Origin: CAVXFL01 sp963761015
Lineage (GTDB): Bacteria; Pseudomonadota; Alphaproteobacteria; Acetobacterales; Acetobacteraceae
Reading direction: 5' to 3'
NCBI GenBank assembly: GCA_963761015.1
Contig: CAVXFL010000020.1
Coordinates: 248,001-312,000, forward strand
DNA length: 64,000 nt
The notes under the pieces are model-generated. The model saw only the letters and a program-made list of their open reading frames with translations. It did no database searches and had not been told where the DNA came from. The stretch's first letter is position 1. Each line of letters starts with the position of its first letter. The position numbers were made by a program, and so were the translations under genes. Positions 9,263 to 18,599 of this stretch are shown here, piece after piece.

Positions 9263-9934
9263 ATGCTGAGGCGGCTGGTCAAGCATCCGGCCGTGCAGCG
9301 GTCGGGCGCGCGGGTTCTCGGCCTCTATCTGGATTTCGCGCTGCGCAGCACCCGCTGGACGCTGCACGGCGAGCCCAATCTGGCGCCGTATCTGCGCGGC
9401 GCGCCAGCGGTGGTGGCGTTCTGGCACGAGCGTTTGCCGCTGATGCCGACGCTATGGCTGCTGGCCCGGCGCCGCGGCACCGCCGCGCGCGTGCATGTGC
9501 TGGTGAGCCGGCATCGCGACGGCCGTCTGATCGGTGCCCTGGTGCAGCGCTTCGCCGTCCAGGTTGTCCACGGCTCGTCGTCGAAGGGCGGGGCTGCCGG
9601 GCTGCGCACCATGGCGGCGCTGCTGGCCGGCGGCGACCACGTGGCAATCACGCCGGACGGGCCACGCGGGCCGCGTCGGCGCGCCGCGCCGGGCGTGGCA
9701 CAACTCGCGGAACTGTCCGGCGCGCCGGTCCTGCCCTGCGCCGCCCAGACGACAAGGCGGATGAAGCTCGGCACCTGGGACGGCATGGTGCTCCCGCTGC
9801 CATTCGGCCGGGGCGCGATCGTGTGCGGGGAGCCGATTGCCGTGGCCCCGGAGGGCTGGCAGACCGCGCTGCCCATGATCGAGGCCGCGCTCAACGCCGT
9901 CACCGACACCGCCAACCTGCTGTGCGCCCGATAG
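9263..9934 (+). CDS. DUF374 lysophospholipid acyltransferase-like protein
   Basis: About 223 residues, DUF374 family, distantly related to PlsC-type acyltransferases. Signature segments are visible: VAFWHERLPLMP, VSRHRDGRLIG (the HxxxxD-like catalytic region) and TPDGPRGPRRRAAPGV. The gene lies immediately before waaA, its usual position in this lineage, and its TAG (9932-9934) overlaps the GTG of waaA. ATG 9263 is chosen because it opens with a basic amphipathic stretch (LRRLVKHP) typical of the family; ATG 9221 is possible. It is likely a membrane-associated acyl transfer enzyme of LPS or phospholipid metabolism, with exact acceptor unknown. Confidence 0.8.
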   Translation: MLRRLVKHPAVQRSGARVLGLYLDFALRSTRWTLHGEPNLAPYLRGAPAVVAFWHERLPLMPTLWLLARRRGTAARVHVLVSRHRDGRLIGALVQRFAVQVVHGSSSKGGAAGLRTMAALLAGGDHVAITPDGPRGPRRRAAPGVAQLAELSGAPVLPCAAQTTRRMKLGTWDGMVLPLPFGRGAIVCGEPIAVAPEGWQTALPMIEAALNAVTDTANLLCAR

Positions 9935-11214
9935 CGCTCAGCCTGTACGCGGCCACCGCCACGGTCGCGGCGCCCGCGCTGCGCGGCACGCTTCGGCTGC
10001 GCGAGCGGCGGGGCAAGGAAATCGGCGAGCGCCTCGCCGAGCGGCGCGGCATCGCGCGCGGGGCGCGTCCCGAGGGGCGGCTGGTATGGCTGCACGCGGC
10101 GAGCGTCGGTGAAACGGTCTCGATCCTGCCGGTGCTCGCAAGCCTGGCGGCCAAGGCCGCCGACCTGACGATGCTGCTGACCACGGGCACCGTCACCTCG
10201 GCACGCCTGCTCGAATCGCGTCTCGCGGAACCGCGGCTTGCGGGCCGGGTGCTGCATCGCTTCGTGCCACTGGATGTGCCGCGCTGGGCCGAGCGGTTTC
10301 TCGACGAATGGCGCCCCGATGCCGCCTGCTTCGTCGAGAGCGAGCTGTGGCCGAATTTGCTCGCCGCCTGCACGCGCCGCGCCATGCCGCTGATGTTGAT
10401 AAATGCCCGGATTTCGCCCCGCAGCTTCGCAAGTTGGCGGCGGATGCCGGCGGTGGCGCGTGCGCTTCTCCAAGGCTTCGACCGAATCGCGGCCCGCTCC
10501 GAGGACGACGCGCGGCGGTTGCGGGAATTAGGGGCGCCGGAAGTGAGCGTGCCGGGCGATCTGAAATTCGCCGCGCCGCCCTTGGCCGCCGATGCCGCGG
10601 AATGCGCTCGGCTGCGTGCGCTGCTCGACGGCCGCCCCGTCTGGCTCGCGGCAAGCACGCATCCCGGCGAGGACGCCATGGTGCGCGACGTGCATCGCGC
10701 CCTGGAACGCCGCCATCCGGGCCTCCTCACCATCATCGTGCCGCGTCATCCGGAGCGCGGTGTCAGCATCGCGGCGCTATGCGCCGGCCTAACCGCCACG
10801 AGGCGGGCTGCTCCGGCCGATCCGCCCGATCGCGCCGGCATCTACCTGGCAGACACGCTTGGGGAACTCGGCCTTTGGTATCGCCTCGCGCCCACCGCCT
10901 TCGTCGGCGGCAGCCTGGTGCCGCATGGCGGGCAAAATCCGCTGGAGGCCGCCCGGCTCGGCTGCGCCATCGCCGCCGGGCCGCACATGGGCAACTTCGC
11001 CGACGCAGTGGCGGCCCTCGCGGGGGCCGGCGCGATCTGCCGGATCGCCGATGCCACCGGTCTGGCCACATGGGTGGACACCATGCTGAGCGACCCCGCG
11101 CAGCGGCGTGCAGTCGGCGAGGCGGCGCGCAGGGCGGCCGACCGCTGGGCCGATCTGCCGGATCATTATGCCGATGCGATACTCGGCCTGCTCGGCGCGC
11201 GGACCGCCGGATAA
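9922..11214 (+). CDS. waaA: 3-deoxy-D-manno-octulosonic acid transferase
   Basis: Kdo transferase (WaaA/KdtA), 430 residues, transferring Kdo from CMP-Kdo to the lipid A precursor at the inner face of the cytoplasmic membrane. An N-terminal hydrophobic anchor (IALSLYAATATVAAPAL) is followed by HAASVGETVS, where the glutamate is the conserved catalytic base. Then come VESELWPN, NARISPRSF, STHPGEDAM and the donor-site PHGGQNPLEAARLG. The GTG at 9922 lies inside the end of the DUF374 gene and gives the proper membrane anchor. It is followed within 2 bases by lpxK, so the two are clearly co-translated. Confidence 0.93.
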   Translation: MRPIALSLYAATATVAAPALRGTLRLRERRGKEIGERLAERRGIARGARPEGRLVWLHAASVGETVSILPVLASLAAKAADLTMLLTTGTVTSARLLESRLAEPRLAGRVLHRFVPLDVPRWAERFLDEWRPDAACFVESELWPNLLAACTRRAMPLMLINARISPRSFASWRRMPAVARALLQGFDRIAARSEDDARRLRELGAPEVSVPGDLKFAAPPLAADAAECARLRALLDGRPVWLAASTHPGEDAMVRDVHRALERRHPGLLTIIVPRHPERGVSIAALCAGLTATRRAAPADPPDRAGIYLADTLGELGLWYRLAPTAFVGGSLVPHGGQNPLEAARLGCAIAAGPHMGNFADAVAALAGAGAICRIADATGLATWVDTMLSDPAQRRAVGEAARRAADRWADLPDHYADAILGLLGARTAG

Positions 11215-11216
11215 AT

Positions 11217-12188
11217 CTGCGTGCGCCAGAATTTTGGAACGCCGATGGCGGCCGCGTCGCGCCCAGGCTGCTGCGTCCGCTCGAAGCCATAACCGGCCGG
11301 CTGACCGCCGCGCGCGTCGCCCGCCTGAGCTGGCGGGCGCCGGTCCCGGTGCTCTGCTGCGGCAACGCGGGGGTGGGCGGCGCCGGCAAAACGACGCTGG
11401 CGCTGGATCTCGGACGACGGCTGTTGGCGCGCGGCGTTCGCGTGCATTTTCTGACGCGCGGCTATGGCGGCCGGGCACGCCACCCGACGCGCGTCGATCC
11501 CGCCCGGCACGATGCCGCCACGGTCGGCGACGAGCCACTGCTGCTCGCCGCGCTCGCGCCCAGCTGGGTGGCCGCCGATCGCGCCGCCAGCGCGCGCGCG
11601 GCCGTTGCCGCCGGGGCCGAGGCGCTGCTGATGGACGACGGCTTGCAGAACCCGACCTTGGCCAAGGATTTGTCCTTCCTGGTGATCGACGGAGCGGCAG
11701 GGTTCGGCAATGGCCGGCTGCTGCCCGCCGGACCGTTGCGCGAGCCGATCGCCGCCGCCGCAAGCCGCTGCGCCGCGGCCGTCCTGATCGGCGAGGATCG
11801 GTACCTGGCGCTTTCTGCCTTGCCGCCCGACTTGCCGGTATTGCGGGCGCGGCTGGAGCCCGCGCCGGCTGCGCATGCCCTGGCGGGGCGGCGCGTGCTG
11901 GCGTTCGCCGGGATCGCCCGGCCCGAAAAATTCTTTTCCACGCTCGCCGACATGGGCGCCATCGCGGCGGAGCGCGTCGGCTTCGCCGACCACCATCCCT
12001 ATACCGAGCCGGAACTGCGGCGGCTGCGCGAGCGGGCGGATCGGCTCGGCGCGGTCCTGGTCACGACAGCCAAGGATGCAGCCCGCCTGCCGCCCGATTG
12101 GCGCAAGATGGTTTCCGTGCTCGACGTGGAACTCGCCTGGGAAGACGCCGCCAGCATCGACGCGCTGCTGAGCGAATGCGTCCGGTAA
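11217..12188 (+). CDS. lpxK: Tetraacyldisaccharide 4'-kinase
   Basis: LpxK phosphorylates the 4' position of the lipid A disaccharide at the membrane. The protein begins with the typical RAPEFW segment, then the P-loop GNAGVGGAGKTT (about residues 49-60), FLTRGYGG, DDGLQNP and LLPAGPLREP, and ends with the TTAKDAARLP region. No ATG, GTG or TTG is available in frame near the N-terminus. CTG 11217, three bases after the waaA stop, gives exactly the expected first residues, so a rare CTG start with termination-reinitiation is likely. Its end overlaps the next gene (ATG 12176) by 13 bases. Confidence 0.88.
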   Translation: MRAPEFWNADGGRVAPRLLRPLEAITGRLTAARVARLSWRAPVPVLCCGNAGVGGAGKTTLALDLGRRLLARGVRVHFLTRGYGGRARHPTRVDPARHDAATVGDEPLLLAALAPSWVAADRAASARAAVAAGAEALLMDDGLQNPTLAKDLSFLVIDGAAGFGNGRLLPAGPLREPIAAAASRCAAAVLIGEDRYLALSALPPDLPVLRARLEPAPAAHALAGRRVLAFAGIARPEKFFSTLADMGAIAAERVGFADHHPYTEPELRRLRERADRLGAVLVTTAKDAARLPPDWRKMVSVLDVELAWEDAASIDALLSECVR

Positions 12189-13099
12189 CCAAGCCCCGGG
12201 CCACGATCCGGCGGCTGCAATACCGGATCGAGGCCGCCGTCGCGCGCCTCGCGCTCGGGCTGCTGCGCCGATTGGGGCCGGCGACCGCCTCCAACCTCGG
12301 CGGCGCCGTCGCGCGCGCGCTCGGCCCGCTGCTGCCGGTCTCGCGCGTGGCCCATGCCAATCTGCGCCTCGCCATGCCCGAGCTGGACGCGGCAGCGCGG
12401 CGGCGGATCGTGCGCGGGGTGTGGGACAATCTCGGGCGGACCGTGACCGAGTTTCCGCATCTGGCCAAGTTGCGGCGCAACGCGAGCGGCCCCGGCTGGG
12501 AGATCGTGAACGAGGACATCCTGCACGAACTCGCGCGGCGCGGCGGCCCGGCCATCTTCTTCTCCGGCCATATCGGCAACTGGGAGCTGCTGTCTCCGGT
12601 CGCCGCCGCGTTCGGGGTGCCGATCTCGGGCATGTACCGCCCCGCCGCCAATCCGCTGGTCGACGCGATGATCGCCCAACTGCGGCGCGAGGCGCTCGGC
12701 ATAGACGTGCCGATGTTTGCCAAGGGCGCCGCCGGCGGGCGCGCCGCGTTCGCCCATTTGGCGCGCGGCGGATTTCTCGCCATCCTGATCGACCAGAAGC
12801 TGAACGACGGCATCGCGGTCGACCTGTTCGGCCATCCCGCCATGACCGCGCCGGCGCTGGCCGTGTTGGCGCTGCGCTTCCGCTGTCCCGTCATCCCCGG
12901 CCACTCGGAACGCATCGGCCCCGCCCGGCTGCGCTTGACCGCCGAGCCACCGCTCGAGTTGCCGGACACCGGCGATCGTACCGCCGACATCGCCACGTTG
13001 ACGCGCGCGGTGAACGCGACCCTGGAGCGCTGGATCCGCGCCCGCCCGGAGAGCTGGCTATGGCTCCACCGGCGCTGGCCCAATTCAGGACAAAAGTAG
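12176..13099 (+). CDS. LpxL/HtrB-like lipid A acyltransferase
   Basis: A 307-residue member of the lysophospholipid acyltransferase family that includes LpxL and LpxM. The catalytic HxxxxE motif is seen in FSGHIGNWE (about residues 123-131). MYRPAANPLVDAMI and FLAILIDQKLNDG follow, as in Kdo-lipid A acyltransferases, and the protein ends with a WLHRRW motif. It has no strong cleavable signal but a hydrophobic N-terminal region. It is the last gene of the envelope cluster and should add a secondary acyl chain to Kdo-lipid A. The overlap with lpxK implies coupled translation. Confidence 0.85.
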   Translation: MRPVTKPRATIRRLQYRIEAAVARLALGLLRRLGPATASNLGGAVARALGPLLPVSRVAHANLRLAMPELDAAARRRIVRGVWDNLGRTVTEFPHLAKLRRNASGPGWEIVNEDILHELARRGGPAIFFSGHIGNWELLSPVAAAFGVPISGMYRPAANPLVDAMIAQLRREALGIDVPMFAKGAAGGRAAFAHLARGGFLAILIDQKLNDGIAVDLFGHPAMTAPALAVLALRFRCPVIPGHSERIGPARLRLTAEPPLELPDTGDRTADIATLTRAVNATLERWIRARPESWLWLHRRWPNSGQK

Positions 13100-13190
13100 A
13101 GTGGGCAGAAGCCGTTTCCGCGCCGCCCCGACGCCACCCAGACTACCAGCACGACGCAACGAACAGCTCAGCGGACGGCGAATTGCCGTT

Positions 13191-13862
13191 TCATGGCCGG
13201 CGCGACTTGGCGTATCCTGCGGGGCCTGGAATCTCGACCCCGACCTCCTCCGTCGTGCGCTGCCGGCAATAGCCGCGGTTGTTGCGCAGCGCCCAGTCGT
13301 GCCGCTCGGTGCTCAAGGTCGCGCAGGCGTCGGTCACGACCGTGACGAGATAGCCGAGGTCACAGGCGTCGCGTGTCGCGGAATCGATGCACTGGTCGGT
13401 CAGAATGCCGGCGAGGATCAGCGAACGCACGCCGAGATTGCGCAGCACGTAGTCGATATTGGTCGACATGAACGGCGAGGACGAGGTCTTCGGTATGACG
13501 ATTTCGTCCGGCCCGGGTTCGATCTCGTCCAGCACTTTCGCGTCCCACGATCCGCGCGACACGTGCAGATTGCTGATCTTGTAGTCGAGGCTCCGGTCGC
13601 GCCCGTCTCTGGTCAGGCTTTCGATAACGGTATACATCACCTCAATGCCCGCGCGCCGGCAGCCCGATTGCAGGCGCCGCATGTTGGGGATTGCGGCTTC
13701 GCGCATGACGCGGAAAAAGTAGCCGTAGCGCGCGTCGCGTTCGGCCGGATCGAGCCCGGCGTAATTGCCGCCATCCGGCCGCGCCGTGTAGTTCTGCACG
13801 TCCACGAACAACAGCGCCGCGTGCGCGGGATCGATCGGCACGTCGCGGCTCAAGTCGCTCAT
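13191..13862 (-). CDS. Isochorismatase-family cysteine hydrolase
   Basis: A 223-residue isochorismatase-like hydrolase. The catalytic Asp is in LLFVDVQNYT, the Lys in VIPKTSSSPF, and the nucleophilic Cys in GILTDQCIDSATRD, so the Asp-Lys-Cys triad is intact. Such enzymes cleave C-N or ester bonds (for example N-carbamoyl compounds, nicotinamide, biuret). The ATG (13860-13862) overlaps the TGA of the upstream N-formylglutamate-amidohydrolase-like gene in an ATGA arrangement. It is the last gene of a minus-strand operon that begins with an ABC importer, so a role in breaking down the imported compound is likely. The precise substrate cannot be read from sequence. Confidence 0.82.
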   Translation of the reverse strand: MSDLSRDVPIDPAHAALLFVDVQNYTARPDGGNYAGLDPAERDARYGYFFRVMREAAIPNMRRLQSGCRRAGIEVMYTVIESLTRDGRDRSLDYKISNLHVSRGSWDAKVLDEIEPGPDEIVIPKTSSSPFMSTNIDYVLRNLGVRSLILAGILTDQCIDSATRDACDLGYLVTVVTDACATLSTERHDWALRNNRGYCRQRTTEEVGVEIPGPAGYAKSRRP

Positions 13863-14647
13863 CCAAACAATTCCCGAAACCGCGCGTCCGCCGCCGGAAG
13901 CAACCGCGCCAGCCGCGCGGCCCAATCGGCCTGGCCGGCATTCTCGGCGATGAGATCCTGGCGGATCTCGATCTCCACGTGCGGAATACCGCGCCGCTCG
14001 CCGTGCATGGGGATGGTGTAGTCGGTGGCATCGCTCACCGCGTACGGCGCGTTGTCGCCGACGACGAGGTCGCCTTCGTTGCGCAGCAAATCCAGCAGAA
14101 TGCGCGGCAAGCGCGGGTCGCGATTGTAGAGGATGCCGACCTGCATCGGACGGCGCTCGCCCTTGAAAACCGGGGTGAAGCTGTGCATGGCGATCAGAAC
14201 GCTGCGCTGGCCCGCCCGCGCGCGCGCATCCAACAACTCGCGAACATGGGCGTGATATGGCGCGAAAATCTCGCGCTGGCGTGCAGCACGTTCCACCGCG
14301 GATAGGTCACGGTTTCCGGGGATCGTGGTCGTTTCGCTGATCGCCGGAATCGAACTGCCTACGTCGTGGCCGCGATTGCAGTCGATCACCAGCCGCGAAT
14401 AGGTCTGCAACACGGCTGGCGCATCCAGCGCGTCCGCCAGCCGCTCGGTCACCCCGGCGATGCCGATGTCCCAGGCGATGTGCCGCGCAAGCTCGCTCGC
14501 CGGCAGCCCGAGCGTACCTAGCCGGCGCGGAATAGCACGCCCGGCGTGATCGGCGACCAGCACGAGATCGGATTTACCGTCCGCGCGCAGCACGCGAACG
14601 GGCGCGGGCTCGTCGGACGCCAGCAGCGCGAAATCCTCTCCGCGCAT
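13859..14647 (-). CDS. N-formylglutamate amidohydrolase-family enzyme
   Basis: A 262-residue FGase-family amidohydrolase. The family pattern is visible: VADHAGRAIPRRLGTLGL, HIAWDIGIAGVTERLAD, YSRLVIDCNRG, IAMHSFTPVFKG and GILYNRDPRL, with conserved His/Asp/Glu residues that bind the metal in this family. Known members release formate from N-formylglutamate in histidine degradation, but no hut genes are nearby. ATGA overlaps link it to the glutamine-synthetase-like gene upstream and the cysteine hydrolase downstream. Together they suggest hydrolysis of an N-acyl or gamma-glutamyl intermediate in a catabolic pathway. Confidence 0.8.
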   Translation of the reverse strand: MRGEDFALLASDEPAPVRVLRADGKSDLVLVADHAGRAIPRRLGTLGLPASELARHIAWDIGIAGVTERLADALDAPAVLQTYSRLVIDCNRGHDVGSSIPAISETTTIPGNRDLSAVERAARQREIFAPYHAHVRELLDARARAGQRSVLIAMHSFTPVFKGERRPMQVGILYNRDPRLPRILLDLLRNEGDLVVGDNAPYAVSDATDYTIPMHGERRGIPHVEIEIRQDLIAENAGQADWAARLARLLPAADARFRELFG

Positions 14648-15960
14648 CAATACACCTCGGCGTAGCGGGCGAAGATCGCCTCGGTGCCGAGACCGCCGAG
14701 TGCCCGCTGCTCGGCGCGCTTGAAGCGCAAATACACGTCGAGGAACAACTCGCCGAACCACTCCTGCGCCGCCTTCGTGGTCGAGAGCGCGGCGAGCGCG
14801 TCGGTGAGCGTGCGCGGCAGCGGGCGCGCGCCGGCGGCGACACGCTCGTCCTCGCTCATGTCCCAGAACCCGCGCGTGGATGGCGGCGGCAGGGTCATCG
14901 CTCGCCGCATCCCGTCCACCCCGGCCCACACCAGTGCGCCCAGGGCCATGTAGGGCGAGGCGGTCGCGTCGCAGACGCGGTATTCCAGGTGGAACTGATG
15001 CGCCGCTTCGGCCGGCGATTCCGGCGCGAACACGGGGCACACGCGCAAGCTGGCGCCGCGGTCGCGATAGCCCAGATTGGTCCAAGTGGGCGCCCAGCGA
15101 TTGGGCGTCAGACGGGCATAGGACACCATCGAGGGCGCGGTCACTGCCGTGATGGCCGGCATGTGGTGCAGGATGCCGGCCGCGAAGTGCCGCGCCTTTT
15201 CCGCCAGGCCGTACGGCGCGGACGGGTCGTGCATGGCCGGCGCGCCGGCCTGGTCGCACAGGCTGAAATGGATGTGCGTGCCGTTGCCGATCCCCTGGGA
15301 ATCCAGCATCGGCGTAAACGTCGCGCGATGGCCGAGCCGCCACGCCACGGCGCGGGCCATTTCGCGCACGATCACCGCCTCGTCGGCGGCGCGCAGCCCT
15401 TCGGTGGGCGCCACCGTCACCTCGAACTGGCGCGGACCGTATTCGGGCAGGAACGAATCGGAGCTGGCGCCGGCCGCGCGAATGGCGGCCAGGAAAGCCT
15501 CGCCGAACCCGGCCGCCTGGCGCAGCCGATCCAGCGAATAGCTGGACCCGGCGCGCTCCTCGACGCCGGTGTAGACGAATTCATGTTCGAACGCGGCGCG
15601 GATCGTCAGGCCCGAGGCTACCCGCAGCGCCACCAGCGCGCGGCGGAGGAAATGGCGTGGGCAGCACTCCCAGGGCTCGCCCTCGGTGGTCTGGATGTCG
15701 CCGAGATAGAAGCGTTCCGCAGCACCCGCGTCGAACGCGACCTCGACCCGCGTGGTCGGGTCGGGCAGCAGCATCAGATCGCCCTCGGTGCCGAACGGGG
15801 TTTCGTAAATCGGACCGAACGCGGACATCATGATGGCGCTGTGCACCAGCCCGACGCCTTTTTTCAGGCGCCTGGGCAACTCGGAGGCGGGAAAGCCCTT
15901 GCCGCGCACCAGCCCCGCGAGGTCGCAGGTTCCGACGAAGATCAGGTCCTCGTGCTGCAT
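14647..15960 (-). CDS. Glutamine synthetase-like ligase (GlnT/PuuA type)
   Basis: A 437-residue protein with the glutamine synthetase fold. The N-terminal beta-grasp part starts CDLAGLVRGKGFP. The catalytic domain shows AAFEHEFVYTG (metal-ligand region), GIGNGTHIHFSL (ATP/His site), the Arg segment RLTPNRWAPTWTNLGYRDRG and EYRVCDATASPYMALGAL. It resembles gamma-glutamyl-amine ligases such as PuuA or GlnT more than housekeeping GlnA, and I see no adenylylation-site motif. In this operon it could glutamylate an imported amine before breakdown. Its TGA overlaps the ATG of the next gene. The actual amine or substrate is unknown. Confidence 0.82.
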   Translation of the reverse strand: MQHEDLIFVGTCDLAGLVRGKGFPASELPRRLKKGVGLVHSAIMMSAFGPIYETPFGTEGDLMLLPDPTTRVEVAFDAGAAERFYLGDIQTTEGEPWECCPRHFLRRALVALRVASGLTIRAAFEHEFVYTGVEERAGSSYSLDRLRQAAGFGEAFLAAIRAAGASSDSFLPEYGPRQFEVTVAPTEGLRAADEAVIVREMARAVAWRLGHRATFTPMLDSQGIGNGTHIHFSLCDQAGAPAMHDPSAPYGLAEKARHFAAGILHHMPAITAVTAPSMVSYARLTPNRWAPTWTNLGYRDRGASLRVCPVFAPESPAEAAHQFHLEYRVCDATASPYMALGALVWAGVDGMRRAMTLPPPSTRGFWDMSEDERVAAGARPLPRTLTDALAALSTTKAAQEWFGELFLDVYLRFKRAEQRALGGLGTEAIFARYAEVY

Positions 15961-16019
15961 GTCCTATGGTCCCTGCCGCGAACGCCGGTTTGTGCCGCGC
16001 TGCGGGCCGGAACGAAAGC

Positions 16020-17045
16020 TCAGGCCTCCTCGGCCCCGCCGCCGGTGAGCCGGCTGAGGATCAGCGCGAACAGGATGATGGCGCCATAAACCGCGTCGAT
16101 CCAGAACGCCGGTATCTGCGCCAAAGTCAGCACGTTCTGCAAAATGCCCAACAGCAACACGCCGGTCAGCGCGCCGAGCAACCGCCCGCGCCCGCCGTTC
16201 AGGCTGATGCCGCCGATCACCGCCGCGGCGAAGACGTAAAAGATCATGTTCTGACCCTGGCTCGTCACCACCGAGGCGATGCGGCCCGTCAGCATCAGGC
16301 CGGCGAGCGCCGCCAACAGCCCGCCCACGACGAACACCCCGCGCGTGATGCGGTCCACCGAAATGCCGGCCGCCCGCGCCGCCTCGGCATTGCCGCCGAT
16401 GGCGTAGAGCGCGCGGCCGGTGCGGTGATAGCGCAGAAACAGGCCGAACAGCAGGTAGAGCAGCCCGGCGATCCAGATCGAAACCGGCACGTCCAGCCAT
16501 CGCGCGGTGCCGAGATACAGATACGCGTTGGGCAGGTTGAACAGCGTCTTGCCGTTGGTCAGGCCGAGCGTGACGCCGCGCAACAGGATCAGCATGGCCA
16601 AGGTAACGATGAAGGCGTTGAGCCGCATGCGCACGACCAGCAAACCATTCAGGAATCCGACCGCCGCACCACACGCGAAGACCAATGCTATCGCGGCGTA
16701 AACGTTCAGGCCGATGCCCGATCCGCCGATGCCGGTATCCTTGATGATCAGCCAGGCGCCGAGCATCGGTGCCAGCCCGACGATGGATTCGAGCGAGAGA
16801 TCGAACTTTCCGGTGATCAGAATCAGCGATTCGGCGATGACGACGACCGACAGCTCCGAAGATTGCTGCAGGATGTTGAGCAGGTTGTCCGTGGTGAGAA
16901 AAGCGTCGCTGACGAACGCGCCGACGATCAGCGTCACAACGATGGCGGGGAGCAGGCTGAGTTCGCGCAGCCGGAACGAGGCTGCCCGGCGGCGCAGCTC
17001 CATGCCGCGCGAGAGCGGAACCGCGGGGCCGACCATGTCTGTCAT
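16020..17045 (-). CDS. ABC transporter permease, RbsC type
   Basis: Inner-membrane permease of 341 residues with about 8-10 hydrophobic segments, of the branched BPD_transp_2 family used by sugar importers (RbsC-like). Recognisable segments include LLNILQQSSELSVVVIAESL, TGKFDLSLESIVGL (the family's DLS motif) and ALYAIGGNAEAARAAGI, which is close to the coupling region contacting the ATPase. Its ATG at 17045 overlaps the TGA of the ATPase gene (17042-17044). The same frame stays open far upstream through the ATPase coding region; that extension is a chance open frame, not a fusion. It works with the two binding proteins upstream. Confidence 0.88.
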   Translation of the reverse strand: MTDMVGPAVPLSRGMELRRRAASFRLRELSLLPAIVVTLIVGAFVSDAFLTTDNLLNILQQSSELSVVVIAESLILITGKFDLSLESIVGLAPMLGAWLIIKDTGIGGSGIGLNVYAAIALVFACGAAVGFLNGLLVVRMRLNAFIVTLAMLILLRGVTLGLTNGKTLFNLPNAYLYLGTARWLDVPVSIWIAGLLYLLFGLFLRYHRTGRALYAIGGNAEAARAAGISVDRITRGVFVVGGLLAALAGLMLTGRIASVVTSQGQNMIFYVFAAAVIGGISLNGGRGRLLGALTGVLLLGILQNVLTLAQIPAFWIDAVYGAIILFALILSRLTGGGAEEA

Positions 17046-18554
17046 TGCGCTGCAACACCTTCGATGGCCGCAACCAGTTCTTCGTCCGTCCATTCGGCGC
17101 CGAATTCGGCGCCGAGCCGGCCGCGGAAAATAACCAGGATGCGGTCGCAGACCGTGAGTTCGTCGAGATCGTCGGAAACGAGCAGCACCGCGGTGCCGCC
17201 GGCTCGGGCCTTGGCGACGATGTCGAACAGCGCCTCCTTCGAGGCGATGTCGACGCCCTGCGTCGGGTAGACCAGCACCAGCACTTTCGGGTCGGAGGCG
17301 AGCGCGCGGCCGACGACCGCTTTCTGCTGGTTGCCGCCGCTCAATTCGCCGACCGGCTGTTCGGGCGAGGCGGCGACGATTTGCAGGGAAGCCATCATGC
17401 GCCGCGCCTGCCGCGCCTGCTCCCGGGGCCAAACCAGGCCCGCCGGCCCCAGTCGCTCGGGTATCGTCATCGTCAGATTCTCGGCGACCGATAGCAGCGG
17501 GACGATGCCGCGGGCGTGGCGGTCGCGGGGCACGTAGCCGACGCCTTTTTGGCGCGCGTCGCGCACGCGGCCGGGGCTGAGCGCCGCGCCGTCTACGGCG
17601 ACCGATCCGGCATCGGGGCGGATCAGGCCGACGATCATGTCCGCCACTTCTTCCTTGCCGGAACCCACCAGCCCGGCGAGGCCGACGCATTCGCCGGGCG
17701 CAATCCGAAACCCGACATCGGCGACCGAGCCGGCTAGCGCGAGCCCGCTCACCGCCAGGGCCGCCGTCGGCTTGGTCGCGCCGCCTTGGTCGCGCGCGGG
17801 CGGGAAGCGGCGGCCGGCGCGGTTCACGGCCCCGCCGACCATGGCGGCGACCACCCGCTCCTTCGGCATCTCCGACAAAGGCCCGGTCGCCACTTCCATG
17901 CCGTCGCGGAGCACGGTGACGCTGCTGACAGACCTCGTAGATTTCCTCGAGGTGATGCGAAATATACAAGAAGGTGACGCCGCTTTCCTGGAGCCGGCGG
18001 ATGCGTTCGAACAGGCGCTCGACCTCGCGGCCGTCGAGTTCGGCCGTGGGTTCATCCAGGATGATGAAGCGCGTGCCCTGGAGCAGCGCGCGGGCGATCT
18101 CCACCAGATGCCGCTGCTCGACCGAGAGCCGCGACGCATCCATGCCCACGTCGATGTCCAGACCCCATTCCTCCAGCACCCGCTCGGCGCGCCGGCGCAA
18201 TTGCTGCCAGGTGATCCAAACGCCGCCGGCGGTCGGCTGGGCGTTGAGGAACAGGTTTTCGGCGACCGTGAGCGTGGGGATCACTTTCGAGCGCTGATAG
18301 ACGCAGGCGACCCGCTCCCGCCACCGCTGGCGCTCGGCGAGGCCGGGAGCATCCGCGCCGGCCAGCCGGACCTCTCCGCTATCGGGCGCGATCAGCCCGG
18401 TCAGCACGCCGACCAACGTCGACTTGCCGGCGCCGTTGCGGCCGACCAGTGCGCGCGAGTCGCCGGCCGCGATGGTGATCGAAACGTCCCGCAGCGCTTG
18501 GCTCGCGCCGAAACGCTTTGAAACGCCTATCGTCTCGGCGATTGGCAGAAGCAT
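17042..18554 (-). CDS. Sugar-type ABC transporter ATPase, frame broken by one base
   Basis: Dual-domain ATPase of the RbsA/MglA type. Domain 1 has Walker A GRNGAGKST, a signature-like SVEQRHLVEIARAL and Walker B ILDEPTAEL. Domain 2, in a different frame, has the degenerate Walker A GLVGSGKEE usual in this family, the signature LSGGNQQK and an unusual Walker B reading VLVYPTQGVD, without the normal Asp-Glu pair. The frame switch is at about 17921-17932, in the EEIYEVC to VTVLRDGM region. The total span is 3n+1, so one extra base would restore about 504 codons. ATG 18554 is chosen; GTG 18581 is possible. It energises the neighbouring permease. Confidence 0.8.
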
Positions 18555-18599
18555 TGCCGCCCCGGTAACCTGCGCAGCCACGAAGTCGACGCCGCGCGC

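Noticed and set aside
16020..18581. An 853-residue apparent ATPase-permease fusion in one open frame
   Set aside because: The frame merely stays open across the broken ATPase gene. The permease has its own ATG at 17045 overlapping the ATPase stop, and ATPase domain 2 is clearly encoded in another frame.
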